Counted from the first letter of the stretch, positions 45,314-56,584 are shown. The stretch is 64,000 nt of DNA from Xenophilus aerolatus (GCA_029968055.1 JASCNX010000001.1:496001-560000), one strand, 5' to 3'. Notes: generated by a model from the letters alone, not told the origin. A program made the numbers and translations.

Positions 45314-46132
45314 TCAGCCGCCGACCGGAACGAAGCGGTCTGAATGGCTGGCCAGCCATTGCTCGGCGAGGCGACTGTCGTCCTGCGAGGGATGGAAGTC
45401 GGCGCGGAAGTAGCGCCGCCAGGCCGCCCAGTTGCCGCGCAGCAGGCCACCGCGCGCGCCCAGGATGCGCCAGGCGCTCTTCCAGGTCGACCATTTCCAC
45501 AACTGGCCTTCGTGGCGCAGGTTGGCGACCGTCTGGCGCGCCAGGTCGCCGAGGAAAAGGGTGGTCACGCGGCGCATCCAGCGGGCGCGCCAGGCCTCGG
45601 AACCTTCGGTTGCGCGATACAGGTCGAAGGCCGTGGTCTTGTGCTCCGATTCCTCGGCGCTGTGCCACAGCCAGAGGGTCTGCAAGCGCTGCTCGGCACC
45701 CGCCAGCACCTCGGGGTGCGCCAGCAGCCAATGCGCGAACATGGCGGTGAAATGCTCGGTGGCGGCGGTGATCGCGAGCGCATGGCGCGGGTCGGCGTCT
45801 TTCAACAGTTCCATGCGCTTCATGGCGCGCGGCGTCCAGCGGTCGACCAGGCCCTGCTTCTCCAACTGGGCGTTGAAGAGGGCGTGGATGCGCCGGTGCG
45901 TCGCCTCCTGGCCGATGAAGCCGCGCACCTCGGCCTGCCGGCGCGCCTGCTCATCCGCCGGCAGCAAGGGCAGCGCGGCGCGTACGGCGTCGATGAAGAA
46001 CTGTTCCCCGAAGGGGAAGCTCATCGACAGGGCGTTGAAGAAGGCGGTGCGGAATGCATCGCCTGCGCACCAGTCGCGGGCGAAAGGCGTTTCGAGGTCG
46101 ATGAGGAGGCGACGGACGACGAGTTGGGACAT
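45314..46132 (-). CDS. Predicted metal-dependent hydrolase (COG3687 family)
   Basis: 272 residues. Metal-binding-looking clusters include FIGQEATHRRIHALFNAQLE, AATEHFTAMFAHWLL and LWHSAEESEHKTTAFDLY, giving a ferritin-like set of E/H residues that is typical of this family (PF10118). Role unknown; members are often beside TetR regulators and may act on lipophilic compounds. AGGA lies before the ATG. It is divergent from the TetR gene, and two matching dyads stand in the 175-bp space between them. Confidence 0.88.
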   Translation of the reverse strand: MSQLVVRRLLIDLETPFARDWCAGDAFRTAFFNALSMSFPFGEQFFIDAVRAALPLLPADEQARRQAEVRGFIGQEATHRRIHALFNAQLEKQGLVDRWTPRAMKRMELLKDADPRHALAITAATEHFTAMFAHWLLAHPEVLAGAEQRLQTLWLWHSAEESEHKTTAFDLYRATEGSEAWRARWMRRVTTLFLGDLARQTVANLRHEGQLWKWSTWKSAWRILGARGGLLRGNWAAWRRYFRADFHPSQDDSRLAEQWLASHSDRFVPVGG

Positions 46133-46154
46133 GGCGATCCTGTGGGCGTACTTT

Positions 46155-46170
46155 GGTACGGATGCGTACC
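46155..46170. promoter_or_regulatory. TetR-type operator 1
   Basis: Dyad GGTACG-GATG-CGTACC, that is GGTAC-N6-GTACC. It lies 23 nt upstream of the hydrolase ATG and 43 bp (centre to centre) from a second dyad with the same half-sites. Confidence 0.65.
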
Positions 46171-46195
46171 GTTTGCGCCATCGTCGCTGTGGCAG

Positions 46196-46215
46196 TTGGT
46201 ACTGTCAAGTACCAA
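46196..46215. promoter_or_regulatory. TetR-type operator 2
   Basis: Perfect dyad TTGGTACT-GTCA-AGTACCAA, containing the same GGTAC-N6-GTACC core as operator 1. It lies 92 bp upstream of the TetR ATG, so it can serve both divergent genes. Confidence 0.7.
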
Positions 46216-46307
46216 ATCGTGAGCAACCGTTGGGGCGCGCGTGAACCGCGACGCGCTACGCTCGCAGCTCCGGCCGCGCGGTCGTTCCGTCCCAGTATCT
46301 CTTTCGC

Positions 46308-46928
46308 ATGTCTCCCGATGCCTCCCTGGCCGACCTGAGCCCCGCTGCGCGCGAGCATCGCAGCCGCTTGCTCGAAGGCATGGCGCAGGCCGTCGCCGCC
46401 AAGGGCTATGCCCAGACCTCCATCGCCGACATCGTGCGCGAGGCGGCCGTCTCCCGGCGCACCTTCTACGAGCACTTCTCGACCAAGGAGGAGTGCCTGA
46501 TCGCCCTCTACGAGGCGGCCAGCCGGGAGGCGCTGAAGGTGCTGGCCGACGCGGTCGACCCGGCCCAACCCTGGCGGGCCCAGGTGGAGCGGGCGGTCAC
46601 GGCGTACTTCGACTGCCTGGCCCAGAACCCGGTGCTGCTGCGCACGCTCTTCGTCGAAATCCTGGGCCTGGGCCTGCCCGGCCTGGCTGCGCGGCGGCGC
46701 GTCAACGACGAGATCGCGACCTTCATCCGCGGCACCCTGCATGCGGGGCCTGCAGGCGATGTCGCTCAGCCGCCGGTGCTGTCGAGAGCGCTGGCGTTGA
46801 CGGTGGTGGGCGGCATCAACGAACTGGTGCTCGAGGCGGTGGAGCAGGGCCGCGAAGCCGATCTGCGCGCCCTGGTCGCGCCCGCAACGCAACTGGTCTA
46901 CGCCGTGGCAGCGGCCGCCACCCGCTGA
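46308..46928 (+). CDS. TetR-family transcriptional regulator
   Basis: 206 residues. The N-terminal helix-turn-helix is AVAAKGYAQTSIADIVREAAVSRRTFYEHFSTKEECLIALYEA, a clear TetR signature; the C-terminal ligand domain is all helical. It most likely represses the divergent metal-dependent hydrolase gene and itself through the two GGTAC-N6-GTACC sites between them. The ligand is not known; hydrophobic compounds are usual. Confidence 0.95.
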   Translation: MSPDASLADLSPAAREHRSRLLEGMAQAVAAKGYAQTSIADIVREAAVSRRTFYEHFSTKEECLIALYEAASREALKVLADAVDPAQPWRAQVERAVTAYFDCLAQNPVLLRTLFVEILGLGLPGLAARRRVNDEIATFIRGTLHAGPAGDVAQPPVLSRALALTVVGGINELVLEAVEQGREADLRALVAPATQLVYAVAAAATR

Positions 46929-47000
46929 GTCGTCACGCCGAGGCGCCCTCGACGCCCGGCGGTCTGGCGGCCGAAGTCCACGGATCGACAGCGTTCGCCC

Positions 47001-47564
47001 TCAGCGTGATGGCGCTTTGGCCGCCGCAGGCAGGCTGCGCAAGGCGCCGAGCATGCGTTCCACATGCCGGCCGGGATTGAGGTTCTGGTAGTAAGCCGCG
47101 ACCTTGCCGTCGGGCGCGATCACGTACGAGAGCCGGTTGGCGAAATCGGGCCGCGTCTGCATCAGCGCGTCGAAGCTGCGGATCACGCCCTTGCCTTCGT
47201 CCGACGCCACGGGAAAGCGGCTCTGGCAGGACTTGACCGAGAACTTGGTGAGGGTGCCGATGTCGTCGGCCGAGACGCCGATGACCGAGGCGCCCAGCGC
47301 CTTGAACTGGTCGATCGCCTCGGCGAAAGCGTGCGCCTCGAGGGAGCAGTCCGCCGAGTCGGCGGCCGGGAAGAAGTACAACACCACCGGCCCCTTGGCC
47401 AGTTCGTCCTTGAGCGAGTAGCGGAAGACCTGCCCGCCCAAGGCCGCCTGCGCGGTGAAGGCCGGCGCGGGGTCGCCGATGTCGAGCGCAGCCTGCGCGC
47501 TGCCGCCGGCCAGCGCGATCGACAGCGTGGCCGCAAGGCGCCATGAGGGTGGGACGAAGGCCAT
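47001..47564 (-). CDS. Exported peroxiredoxin (AhpC/TSA-type, BCP-like)
   Basis: 187 residues with a signal peptide (WRLAATLSIALAGGSAQAA). The peroxiredoxin core has LGGQVFRYSLKDELAKGPVVLYFFPAADSADCSLEAHAF; the PxxxSxxC motif with the peroxidatic Cys is present, and a second Cys in SVKSCQSRF may resolve it. It should reduce peroxides in the periplasm. AGGAG lies 8 nt before the ATG at 47564. It is divergent from the phospholipase D-like gene (about 180 bp between starts) and converges on the TetR gene. Confidence 0.92.
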   Translation of the reverse strand: MAFVPPSWRLAATLSIALAGGSAQAALDIGDPAPAFTAQAALGGQVFRYSLKDELAKGPVVLYFFPAADSADCSLEAHAFAEAIDQFKALGASVIGVSADDIGTLTKFSVKSCQSRFPVASDEGKGVIRSFDALMQTRPDFANRLSYVIAPDGKVAAYYQNLNPGRHVERMLGALRSLPAAAKAPSR

Positions 47565-47744
47565 GCGCAAGCTCCTGGGTGGGGACCGGGATTCTAGGGA
47601 GGCCTGCCGCTGCGCGGCCGATCCGGGGGCCGACGGGCGGCCGGCCGAAGACGGGTTGAAACCTTGCGGCCGCGCCGTCCGTATTTGATCCATGATGAGC
47701 CACCCCGGCCCATCCGAGGAGAAGAACGAATGGAGGACCGACCG

Positions 47745-49331
47745 ATGACCGCCTTCCCGCCACGCACCCGCCGCCTGTTCCGCTGGCTGGTGCTGCTGGT
47801 CGCGGGCGCACTGCTTGCCGCCTGCGGCACCTTGCCGCCGCCCAGGGAACGCCCGGCCGAGCACGCGGCCGTGCCCGATCCGGCGAGCCCGCTGGCGCGC
47901 ATCGGCGCCGCGTCGACGCCGCCGGGCGAGCACTCCGGCTTCCGCCTCATGCCGCTGGGCGTGTACTCGCTCGACGCACGCATCCAGCTTGCGCGGCGCG
48001 CGCAGCATTCCCTGGTGGTGCAGTACTACCAGCTCGAGAACGACGCCACCGGCCGCCTGCTGATGCGCACCCTGCGCGAGGCGGCGCTGCGTGGCGTCAA
48101 GGTGCGGTTGCTGGTCGACGACCTGTACACCGTCCACAGCCAGCAGTTGCTGCTGGCGCTCGCCGATACGCCCAATCTGCAGGTGCGCCTGTTCAACCCC
48201 TTCTGCTGCGGCCGAGGCGGTTTGCTGACGCGCTTCGCGGCCTCGCCGCACGAGATCCCGCGGCTGAACCATCGCATGCACAACAAGCTGTTCGTCGCCG
48301 ACGGCACGATGGCCGTGGTGGGCGGGCGCAATATTGCCGACGAGTACTTCGTGCTGAGCCCGTCGCAGAACTTCATCGACATGGATGCACTGGTGGTCGG
48401 CAAGGTCGTGCCGCAGCTGGAGCGCATCTTCGACGCCTACTGGAACAGCGAGCAGGTGCGTCCGGTGGAAGACGTGGTCACCGGCGAGCGCGGCGTTCGC
48501 CCGATGGCCGCACAGTTCGACGATTGGGTGGGCATGGCCGCGCCGCCGCCGCAGATCGTGCTGCCGCCGGTCGACGTGCTGGGCTACGGCCCCATCGGCG
48601 AGGAGCTCGACGAGGGCCGCCTCGGCCTGCTGTGGGGCGAGGCACAGGCCATCGCCGACCCGCCGACCAAGCCGGCGACCATGAGCGCCGACGAGGCGCT
48701 GGCCACCAGCGTGACGATGAAGGTCTGGGGCTTGCTGATGGACGCGAAGAGCGAGGTCGATCTGACCTCGCCCTACCTCGTGCCCGGCGAGAAGGGCATG
48801 GCCGCCTTCGACGACCTGGCGCGGCGCAAGGTCAAGCTCACCCTGTTGACCAACTCGCTGGCCGCGAACGACGAGCCGCTGGTCCACACCGGCTATGTGC
48901 GCTACCGCGAGCGCCTGCTCAAGGGCGGCGCCGATCTCTATGAACTGAGTCCCGAGCGCACCATGGCCAACAAGCGCTTCGGCGCCTTCGGGGCGTCGCT
49001 GGGCCGGCTGCATGCCAAGACCGCGGCCATCGACCGGCGGCGCATCTTCATCGGCTCGATGAACCTCGACCCACGCTCGGCGACGCAAAACACCGAGATG
49101 GGCGTGGTGGTCGACAGCCCGCAACTGGCGCGCGAGATGCTGCGCGTCATCAACTTGAGCAAGCTGCAGAACTCATACCGCCTGCGCCTCGCGCAGCCCG
49201 GCGGGACGCTCGAGTGGCTGACCAGCGACGGCGAGAAGGAGATGGTGCTGACCACCGAGCCGGAAGCAGGGTTCTGGCAGCGCTTCTACAACACGCTGGT
49301 GGCGCCGGTTGTTCCGGAGATGTTGCTCTAG
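47745..49331 (+). CDS. Phospholipase D-family lipoprotein (cardiolipin synthase C-like)
   Basis: 528 residues. A basic N terminus and lipobox LLAAC (RTRRLFRWLVLLVAGALLAAC) mark a lipoprotein. Two HKD motifs are present: HNKLFVADGTMAVVGGRN and HAKTAAIDRRRIFIGSMN, the signature of phosphatidyl transfer or hydrolysis. This fits ClsC-like cardiolipin synthases and related periplasmic PLD proteins. ATG 47745 has GGAGG 8 nt upstream; ATG 47730, five codons earlier, also has AGGAG and is possible. It is monocistronic as far as can be seen. Confidence 0.9.
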   Translation: MTAFPPRTRRLFRWLVLLVAGALLAACGTLPPPRERPAEHAAVPDPASPLARIGAASTPPGEHSGFRLMPLGVYSLDARIQLARRAQHSLVVQYYQLENDATGRLLMRTLREAALRGVKVRLLVDDLYTVHSQQLLLALADTPNLQVRLFNPFCCGRGGLLTRFAASPHEIPRLNHRMHNKLFVADGTMAVVGGRNIADEYFVLSPSQNFIDMDALVVGKVVPQLERIFDAYWNSEQVRPVEDVVTGERGVRPMAAQFDDWVGMAAPPPQIVLPPVDVLGYGPIGEELDEGRLGLLWGEAQAIADPPTKPATMSADEALATSVTMKVWGLLMDAKSEVDLTSPYLVPGEKGMAAFDDLARRKVKLTLLTNSLAANDEPLVHTGYVRYRERLLKGGADLYELSPERTMANKRFGAFGASLGRLHAKTAAIDRRRIFIGSMNLDPRSATQNTEMGVVVDSPQLAREMLRVINLSKLQNSYRLRLAQPGGTLEWLTSDGEKEMVLTTEPEAGFWQRFYNTLVAPVVPEMLL

Positions 49332-49386
49332 GCGCAGTGCCACGGGGCCGCTGCATATGCCCTGGTCTGTAAATTCGGCGCACGCC

Positions 49387-49444
49387 GCAAACGAAGGTCC
49401 ACATTTCGTCGTTTGAGCATTCGTTTGCAAGCCCGAATGCAAAC
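49387..49444 (+). promoter_or_regulatory. Nested inverted repeats with TTTGC half-sites
   Basis: Arms GCAAACGAA (49387-49395) and TTCGTTTGC (49420-49428), and a second dyad GTTTGCA (49423-49429) / TGCAAAC (49438-49444) with 8 bp between. The shared half-site makes three phased copies. This AT-richer stretch lies 90-150 bp upstream of the hypothetical gene at 49535 and after the phospholipase gene, so a regulator site or an attenuating structure is possible. Confidence 0.5.
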
Positions 49445-49534
49445 CTTTGGCTGTCTAGCTATTGCCACAAATCATGCCTAAAGTAGGAAACAGTTGGCAA
49501 CCAAGGTGCCATTTTGTTTTCAGGGGTGAATGTG

Positions 49535-50116
49535 GTGAGCAAGACACGACAGGTGGTGATGCAGGTCCTGACCCGGGCGGGTGAGGAATGGAACCATGTC
49601 GAGTTCACGCTCGACGACAGCTTTGCGGAGCGGCTGCGGCAATTGCGCACGCTGGTCCCGCCGCTGAACGGCCTCAATCGGAATCGCGACTTGGTGATCG
49701 ACAAGGTGCGGGTGCGCCTGCCCTCGGCGATCTGGCGCTGCGATGGTGCGGGCGAAGCCGCCACCGAGGTGGACGGCTCCTCGATCGTCATTGCCGCCGA
49801 GGGGTTCTTCAACTGCGGCGGCAAGAAGCGCGGCTCGCGCGAGAAGCTCGTGACCTACACGTTCCCGATCGCGCGGCTCATCGAACTGCATGCCGAGCGT
49901 GCGGACGGCGAGGTCTTTTTCCTGCGCAACGGCATCTTCACCAACGACGAGCCGGCCAATTCCTCGGCCGGCCGCTGGGCGGCATCGCTGCACCTGGGCG
50001 ACGCGCCGCATGCGCACGAGGCGGTGACCGACTTCGACACCCTGCCCGGCTCGCCCGTGCCGCTGCGCCACCCCGACCCGATCGGCGCCGTGGCGGCCCA
50101 GCGCGTGCTCAACTGA
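49535..50116 (+). CDS. Uncharacterised cytoplasmic protein
   Basis: About 193 residues, mixed alpha/beta, with VEFTLDDSFAERLRQLRTLV, DLVIDKVRVRLPSAIWRCDG, SSIVIAAEGFFNCGGKKRG and HAERADGEVFFLRNGIF. No membrane segment. The start is probably GTG 49535, placed 8 nt after AGGGG; GTG 49532, GTG 49526 and TTG 49514 are in the same frame. I do not recognise the family. An unusual set of inverted repeats precedes it, and it converges on hppA. Confidence 0.7.
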   Translation: MSKTRQVVMQVLTRAGEEWNHVEFTLDDSFAERLRQLRTLVPPLNGLNRNRDLVIDKVRVRLPSAIWRCDGAGEAATEVDGSSIVIAAEGFFNCGGKKRGSREKLVTYTFPIARLIELHAERADGEVFFLRNGIFTNDEPANSSAGRWAASLHLGDAPHAHEAVTDFDTLPGSPVPLRHPDPIGAVAAQRVLN

Positions 50117-50125
50117 GCGCGTCGC

Positions 50126-50146
50126 ACCCGGCGTCTCCAGCCGGGT
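50126..50146. terminator. Hairpin between convergent genes (possible bidirectional terminator)
   Basis: ACCCGGC (50126-50132) and GCCGGGT (50140-50146) with a 7-nt loop, in the 43-bp gap between the hypothetical gene and hppA. No T-run on either side, so strength is doubtful. Confidence 0.45.
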
Positions 50147-50159
50147 CGCGCACGTCGCG

Positions 50160-52613
<2,454 letters not shown>

Positions 52614-52883
52614 GCATCGGTCTCCAGTTTGAAAGTGACGGAGACGCCAGCACGGGCCAACGCTGCAGGTCTGCAACGCGAGAAGGCCGTGCTGCCGTCG
52701 CGTTGCTTCCTCGATGACTTTCTTCCACCCGCCGCGAAGGCCCTGGGGGAGAAAGGCCGATTGGCCAACGGGGTCAATTTACAGGCAAAAGTCACGGGCC
52801 GTGTGATGGCTGCGTGACACGCTCGCTAAACTCCGGGTTTGTCCCAATCCGGGGCAGCCGCTCATTCCAACCAAAGACAACAC

Positions 52884-53411
52884 ATGTCCTTCGACAAAGT
52901 CTCCCCTGGCAAGAAAGCCCCCGAAGAGTTCAACGTGGTGATCGAGATCCCGATGAACTCGGACCCGATCAAGTACGAGGTAGACAAGGAGTCCGGCGCG
53001 ATCTTCGTCGACCGCTTCATGACCACCGCCATGTACTACCCGACCAACTATGGCTACGTGCCGCAGACCCTGTCGGGCGACGGCGACCCGGTCGACGTGC
53101 TGGTCGTCACGCCCTACCCGCTGCACCCGGGCGTGGTCGTGACCTGCCGTGCGCTGGGCATCCTGAAGATGGAAGACGAAGCCGGCGTCGACGGCAAGGT
53201 GCTAGCCGTGCCCACCGACAAGATCCTGCCCATCTACAGCCATTGGAAGAAGGTCGACGACGTCAACCCGATGCGCCTGAAGGCCATCAGCCACTTCTTC
53301 GAGCACTACAAGGACCTCGAGGCTGGCAAGTGGGTCAAGGTGCTCGGCTGGGAAGGCGTGGAAGCCGCGCACAAGGAAATCGTCGACGGCATCGCGGCCT
53401 ACGGCAAGTAG
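52884..53411 (+). CDS. ppa: Inorganic pyrophosphatase (soluble, family I)
   Basis: 175 residues, the normal bacterial length. [30 protein letters not shown] and the metal-binding [15 protein letters not shown] identify family I. It hydrolyses pyrophosphate to drive biosynthesis. The start at 52884 ([13 protein letters not shown]) begins the conserved region; the open frame to 52839 is not needed. It stands head to head with the membrane pyrophosphatase gene; the 270-bp intergenic stretch (52614-52883) holds no further gene that I can support. Confidence 0.97.
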   Translation: MSFDKVSPGKKAPEEFNVVIEIPMNSDPIKYEVDKESGAIFVDRFMTTAMYYPTNYGYVPQTLSGDGDPVDVLVVTPYPLHPGVVVTCRALGILKMEDEAGVDGKVLAVPTDKILPIYSHWKKVDDVNPMRLKAISHFFEHYKDLEAGKWVKVLGWEGVEAAHKEIVDGIAAYGK

Positions 53412-53453
53412 GCCGCCGGCACGCGGCGCCAGTGCGCCGCTGCGGCCGACCGC

Positions 53454-53492
53454 AACGCCCGCACCGTGCAGACGGGGCGGGCGTTATTTTTT
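53454..53492 (+). terminator. Intrinsic terminator of ppa
   Basis: Perfect 9-bp stem AACGCCCGC (53454-53462) / GCGGGCGTT (53477-53485) followed by ATTTTTT (53486-53492), 42 bp after the ppa stop. Confidence 0.88.
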
Positions 53493-53509
53493 GCGGAACG
53501 GGGGCGTCT

Positions 53510-53896
53510 TCAGGCGCTCTGGCGAGGGGCCAGCTTGCGCAGGTCGAGTTCGTCGAGCCGCCCCGGCGCCGTCACCAACCGCAGGGCCTGCGTGTCGCTG
53601 AGGTCACCACCGTCGGCCAGGAATCGCAGCATGCAGCTGCCCAGGCGCAGTTCGTCGCCGCTGAACAGGGGGCTGCGCTTGACACGGCGCCCATTGACCC
53701 AGGTGCCGTTGTTGCTTCCCGCATCGACCACCTCGATGCCGTCGCCGGTCGCATGGAAGCACGCATGCAGACGGCTGACCTGCGGGTTGTCGAGCACGAG
53801 GTCGCAACCATGGGCTCGCCCGACGCTGAAGGGCAGTTTGCTCAGATGCACCTGTCGGGCCGTGCCCGTCGCCTGCAGAACGATCACTCTTGCCAT
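53510..53896 (-). CDS. FHA-domain protein
   Basis: 128 residues, essentially one forkhead-associated domain: PFSVGRAHGCDLVLDNPQVSRLHACFH with the phosphothreonine-binding GR and SRxH, then DAGSNNGTWVNGRRV and GDELRLG. It should bind a phosphothreonine-containing partner in the cytoplasm; no kinase or partner gene is nearby. GGAGG lies 9 nt before the ATG at 53896. Converges on ppa. Confidence 0.93.
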   Translation of the reverse strand: MARVIVLQATGTARQVHLSKLPFSVGRAHGCDLVLDNPQVSRLHACFHATGDGIEVVDAGSNNGTWVNGRRVKRSPLFSGDELRLGSCMLRFLADGGDLSDTQALRLVTAPGRLDELDLRKLAPRQSA

Positions 53897-54002
53897 GGCG
53901 GTTTTCCTCCACTCCAAACCAGGGCCTTGATCGTCGCAAAACCGTCATGCGGCTCCAAATATTGTTAACTAACGGACGCATTTGCGTCCCTTTCGGGCCG
54001 GT

Positions 54003-54980
54003 TTATTCGGGGGCGATGCCGGCGCGATGGGCCAGGGCCCGGTAGCGCGCGATCTCGCCTTCCATCTGCGTGCGGAAGGCGGCGGCACCGATCGCGGCCG
54101 GCTCCATGCCCTGTGCCCGCAGCTGGGCCTGCAGCGCGGCGTCGGCCATCGTGGCGATCACTTCATGGCTGAGGCGAGCGACGACGGCTGGCGGCGTCCT
54201 GGCCGGTGCCGCGAAGCCGTACCAGGCGTCGAAGGTGGCCTCCGGCAGCCTTTGCTCGGCCAGCGTCTTCACCTCGGGCAGCAGGCTGGCACGCGTGGCA
54301 CCCACGATGCCCAGGGCGCGCAGCTTGCCGGCCTTCACATGGGGCGCAACGGCAGCCACCGTGTCGATGCCCATCTCGATCTCACCGCCGATGACGGCCA
54401 GCGTGGCCTGCGCGCTGCCCTTGTACGGCACGTCCTGCAACTTCACCCCGGCGGCGAGTGCGAACAGCTCGCCGGCCAGGTGCGGCCCGGAGCCAGCGCC
54501 GAAGGTGGCGTAGCGGATGCCTTGCGGCTTGGCCCTCGCAGCGGCGACCAGCTGGTCGACCGACTGCCAGGGTGCGCCCTGGGCCACCACCAGCACCAGC
54601 GGTGTGCGCGCCACGATGGCGATCGGCGCCAGGTCGCGCACCGGGTCGTAGGGCAGCTTCGCGCGCAACGCAGGGTTGACGCTGTAGCTGGTCGAGCCCG
54701 AAAGCAGCAGCGTGTAGCCGTCGGGCGGCGCCTTGGCCACGGCGTCGGTGCCGATGATGGTGGAAGCGCCAGGCTTGTTGTCGATGACGACCGGCTGCCC
54801 GAGCCGCTCCGACAGCTTCTGTCCCAGCGCGCGGGCGACGAGGTCGGTGCCACCGCCGGGTGGGAAGGGGACGACGAGGCGGATCGCCTTGGCGGGCCAA
54901 GCGTTGTCGGCGCGGGCCGGGGCCAGGGAAAGGAGGGCGGCGGCGGCCAGCAGGCCGCCCAGGAGGTATCGCTTGTTCAT
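54003..54980 (-). CDS. Bug-family (tripartite tricarboxylate transporter) solute receptor
   Basis: 325 residues. A signal peptide (MNKRYLLGGLLAAAALLSLA, cleavage after APARA) is followed by WPAKAIRLVVPFPPGGGTDLVARALG, the hallmark of TctC/Bug receptors, and later GSGPHLAGELFALAAGVKLQDVPYKGSAQA. It binds a carboxylate or amide in the periplasm. No TctA/TctB genes are nearby, as usual for the many orphan Bug proteins of Burkholderiales. It lies 83 bp downstream of the M20 peptidase gene in the same direction. Confidence 0.95.
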   Translation of the reverse strand: MNKRYLLGGLLAAAALLSLAPARADNAWPAKAIRLVVPFPPGGGTDLVARALGQKLSERLGQPVVIDNKPGASTIIGTDAVAKAPPDGYTLLLSGSTSYSVNPALRAKLPYDPVRDLAPIAIVARTPLVLVVAQGAPWQSVDQLVAAARAKPQGIRYATFGAGSGPHLAGELFALAAGVKLQDVPYKGSAQATLAVIGGEIEMGIDTVAAVAPHVKAGKLRALGIVGATRASLLPEVKTLAEQRLPEATFDAWYGFAAPARTPPAVVARLSHEVIATMADAALQAQLRAQGMEPAAIGAAAFRTQMEGEIARYRALAHRAGIAPE

Positions 54981-55063
54981 CGTTGGATGGGTGGGTTGGC
55001 TATCGAATGCACGGCAACCGTCGCGCTCGGCGCGGACGTTGCTGGCCGGTCCGGGTTCGCAGT

Positions 55064-56470
55064 TCAGTGCACGGCGCCCTCGCGCCAGGGCACGCCCGCG
55101 GGCTCGCCCAGGTCCCAGTACAGGCCTGCCATGATCTGCAGGCCCTCGCGGGCAACCGGCGCCAACAGGTGCTCGTTGGGTGCGTGCTGCGCACATGCGG
55201 GGTAGGAATGCGGTACCCACAGCGTCGGCAGACCGAGGGTGCGCGCGAAGATGTCGTTGGGCAGCGAGCCGGCCAGGTTGGGCAGCAGGTCGGGCGGCTG
55301 GCCGGCGCTGGCCGCGATGGAACGCATCGCCCAGCCGACCCAGGGGTTGTCCAGCGGCAGCCGGGTCGCGGCGCCGCTGAGCGTGACGCCCACCTCCACC
55401 TGCCCGAAGCCGTGTGCCGCGAGGTGAGCTCGCACGATCTCCTCCAGCTGTTCCCAGGGCGTGCCGACCACGAAGCGCAGCTGGCAGTGCGCCACCGCTT
55501 CGGCGGGGATCGCGTTGACCGGCCGTTGCGGTGAGCCGGCGCCCAACGCGAGGACCTCGAGCGTGTTCCAGCCCACCAGCCGTTCGGCCGCATCGAGGCC
55601 CGGTTCGCCCCAGTCGGCACTCAGGGCCGGATCGTCGTTGCCGCCGCCAATCTGCAGGCCCGCCAGCGCGGCACGCATCGCCTCGGACAGCGGTGGCGGC
55701 CGCAGCGCATCCACCATCAGCCGGCCGCGCGCATCGACCAGTGTGGCGACCGCGTTGGCAATCACCGTCGCCGGATTGCTCAGCACGCCGCCCCAGTTGC
55801 CGGAGTGATAGGCCCGCTCGCGCGCGCGCCAGCGCAGCGTGAAGTTGACGGCGCCACGGGAGCCGAGGAAGAGGGTCGGCCGCTCGGCGCGCACGCGCGG
55901 GCCGTCGCTGGCCAGGAAAAGATTCGCGGCCAATGCGGGGCGTTCCTGCTCGCACACGGCCTGCAGGCCCGGAGAAGCGGCCTCTTCGCCCATCTCGACC
56001 AGCCAGGTGAGGTTGTAGCCCAGGCGCCCGCCCCGGGCCGCGAGCACCGCCTCCAGCGCGCCCAGGGCGATGGTGTGCTGCCCCTTGTTGTCGGCCGTGC
56101 CCCGGCCGTACAGGCGTTCGCCTTCGGCCACCAGTGTCCAGGGTGCCAGGCCATCCCGCCAGTGTGCGTCCTGGCCGCTCACCACGTCGCCGTGGCCGTA
56201 GCTCAGCACGGTCGGCAGGGCCGGGTCTTCCACGCGGCGGGCGATGAGGAAGGGGCCGCCGGTGGGTACCGGGTTCGGCACGACGCGGCAATCGAAGCCC
56301 AGCGGCGCGAGCCGCGGCACCAGTTCGTCGCGCAGGTAGGCATCCAACGCGGACGGCACGGTGCTGGTGTCGCTTTCGGTGCGCAGCGCAATGCGCCGCT
56401 GCAGGTCGTTGAAGAAGCGGCCGTCATCGAAGTAGGCGCGGGCCTGCGCAAGAGCGTCGTCTCGGTGCAT
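55064..56470 (-). CDS. M20-family metallopeptidase
   Basis: 468 residues. Metal-binding motifs: SYGHGDVV (first His), RLYGRGTADNKGQHTIAL (bridging Asp), VEMGEEAASPG (catalytic Glu and ligand), and the late His in SYPACAQHAPNEHLLAP. This is the ArgE/DapE/carnosinase fold, acting on dipeptides or N-acyl amino acids. AGGA lies 8-9 nt before ATG 56470; the longer frame to 56542 is not needed. With the Bug receptor downstream and a divergent LysR gene it looks like a small uptake-and-cleavage unit for an acylated amino acid. Confidence 0.93.
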   Translation of the reverse strand: MHRDDALAQARAYFDDGRFFNDLQRRIALRTESDTSTVPSALDAYLRDELVPRLAPLGFDCRVVPNPVPTGGPFLIARRVEDPALPTVLSYGHGDVVSGQDAHWRDGLAPWTLVAEGERLYGRGTADNKGQHTIALGALEAVLAARGGRLGYNLTWLVEMGEEAASPGLQAVCEQERPALAANLFLASDGPRVRAERPTLFLGSRGAVNFTLRWRARERAYHSGNWGGVLSNPATVIANAVATLVDARGRLMVDALRPPPLSEAMRAALAGLQIGGGNDDPALSADWGEPGLDAAERLVGWNTLEVLALGAGSPQRPVNAIPAEAVAHCQLRFVVGTPWEQLEEIVRAHLAAHGFGQVEVGVTLSGAATRLPLDNPWVGWAMRSIAASAGQPPDLLPNLAGSLPNDIFARTLGLPTLWVPHSYPACAQHAPNEHLLAPVAREGLQIMAGLYWDLGEPAGVPWREGAVH

Positions 56471-56512
56471 GGTGGGTTCCTGGTCGTCGTTGCATGCAAG
56501 TGGAAGGCCAGA

Positions 56513-56565
56513 ATGGCGTTGCCGCCATGATTGTTTTGGCACACTGGCATTGCCATAGAAGCAAT
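56513..56565. promoter_or_regulatory. LysR-type operator region
   Basis: The 114-bp space between the M20 and LysR starts contains three dyads: ATGGCG-N4-CGCCAT (56513-56528), TGGCA-T-TGCCA (56545-56555) and ATTGC-N7-GCAAT (56549-56565). Such clusters are typical of LysR autoregulation and control of the divergent gene. Which dyad is the primary site cannot be told. Confidence 0.55.
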
Positions 56566-56584
56566 ACCCGACGAGGAACGGCCG

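Noticed and set aside
49332-49386. Terminator after the phospholipase D-like gene
   Set aside because: No stem followed by a T-run could be found.
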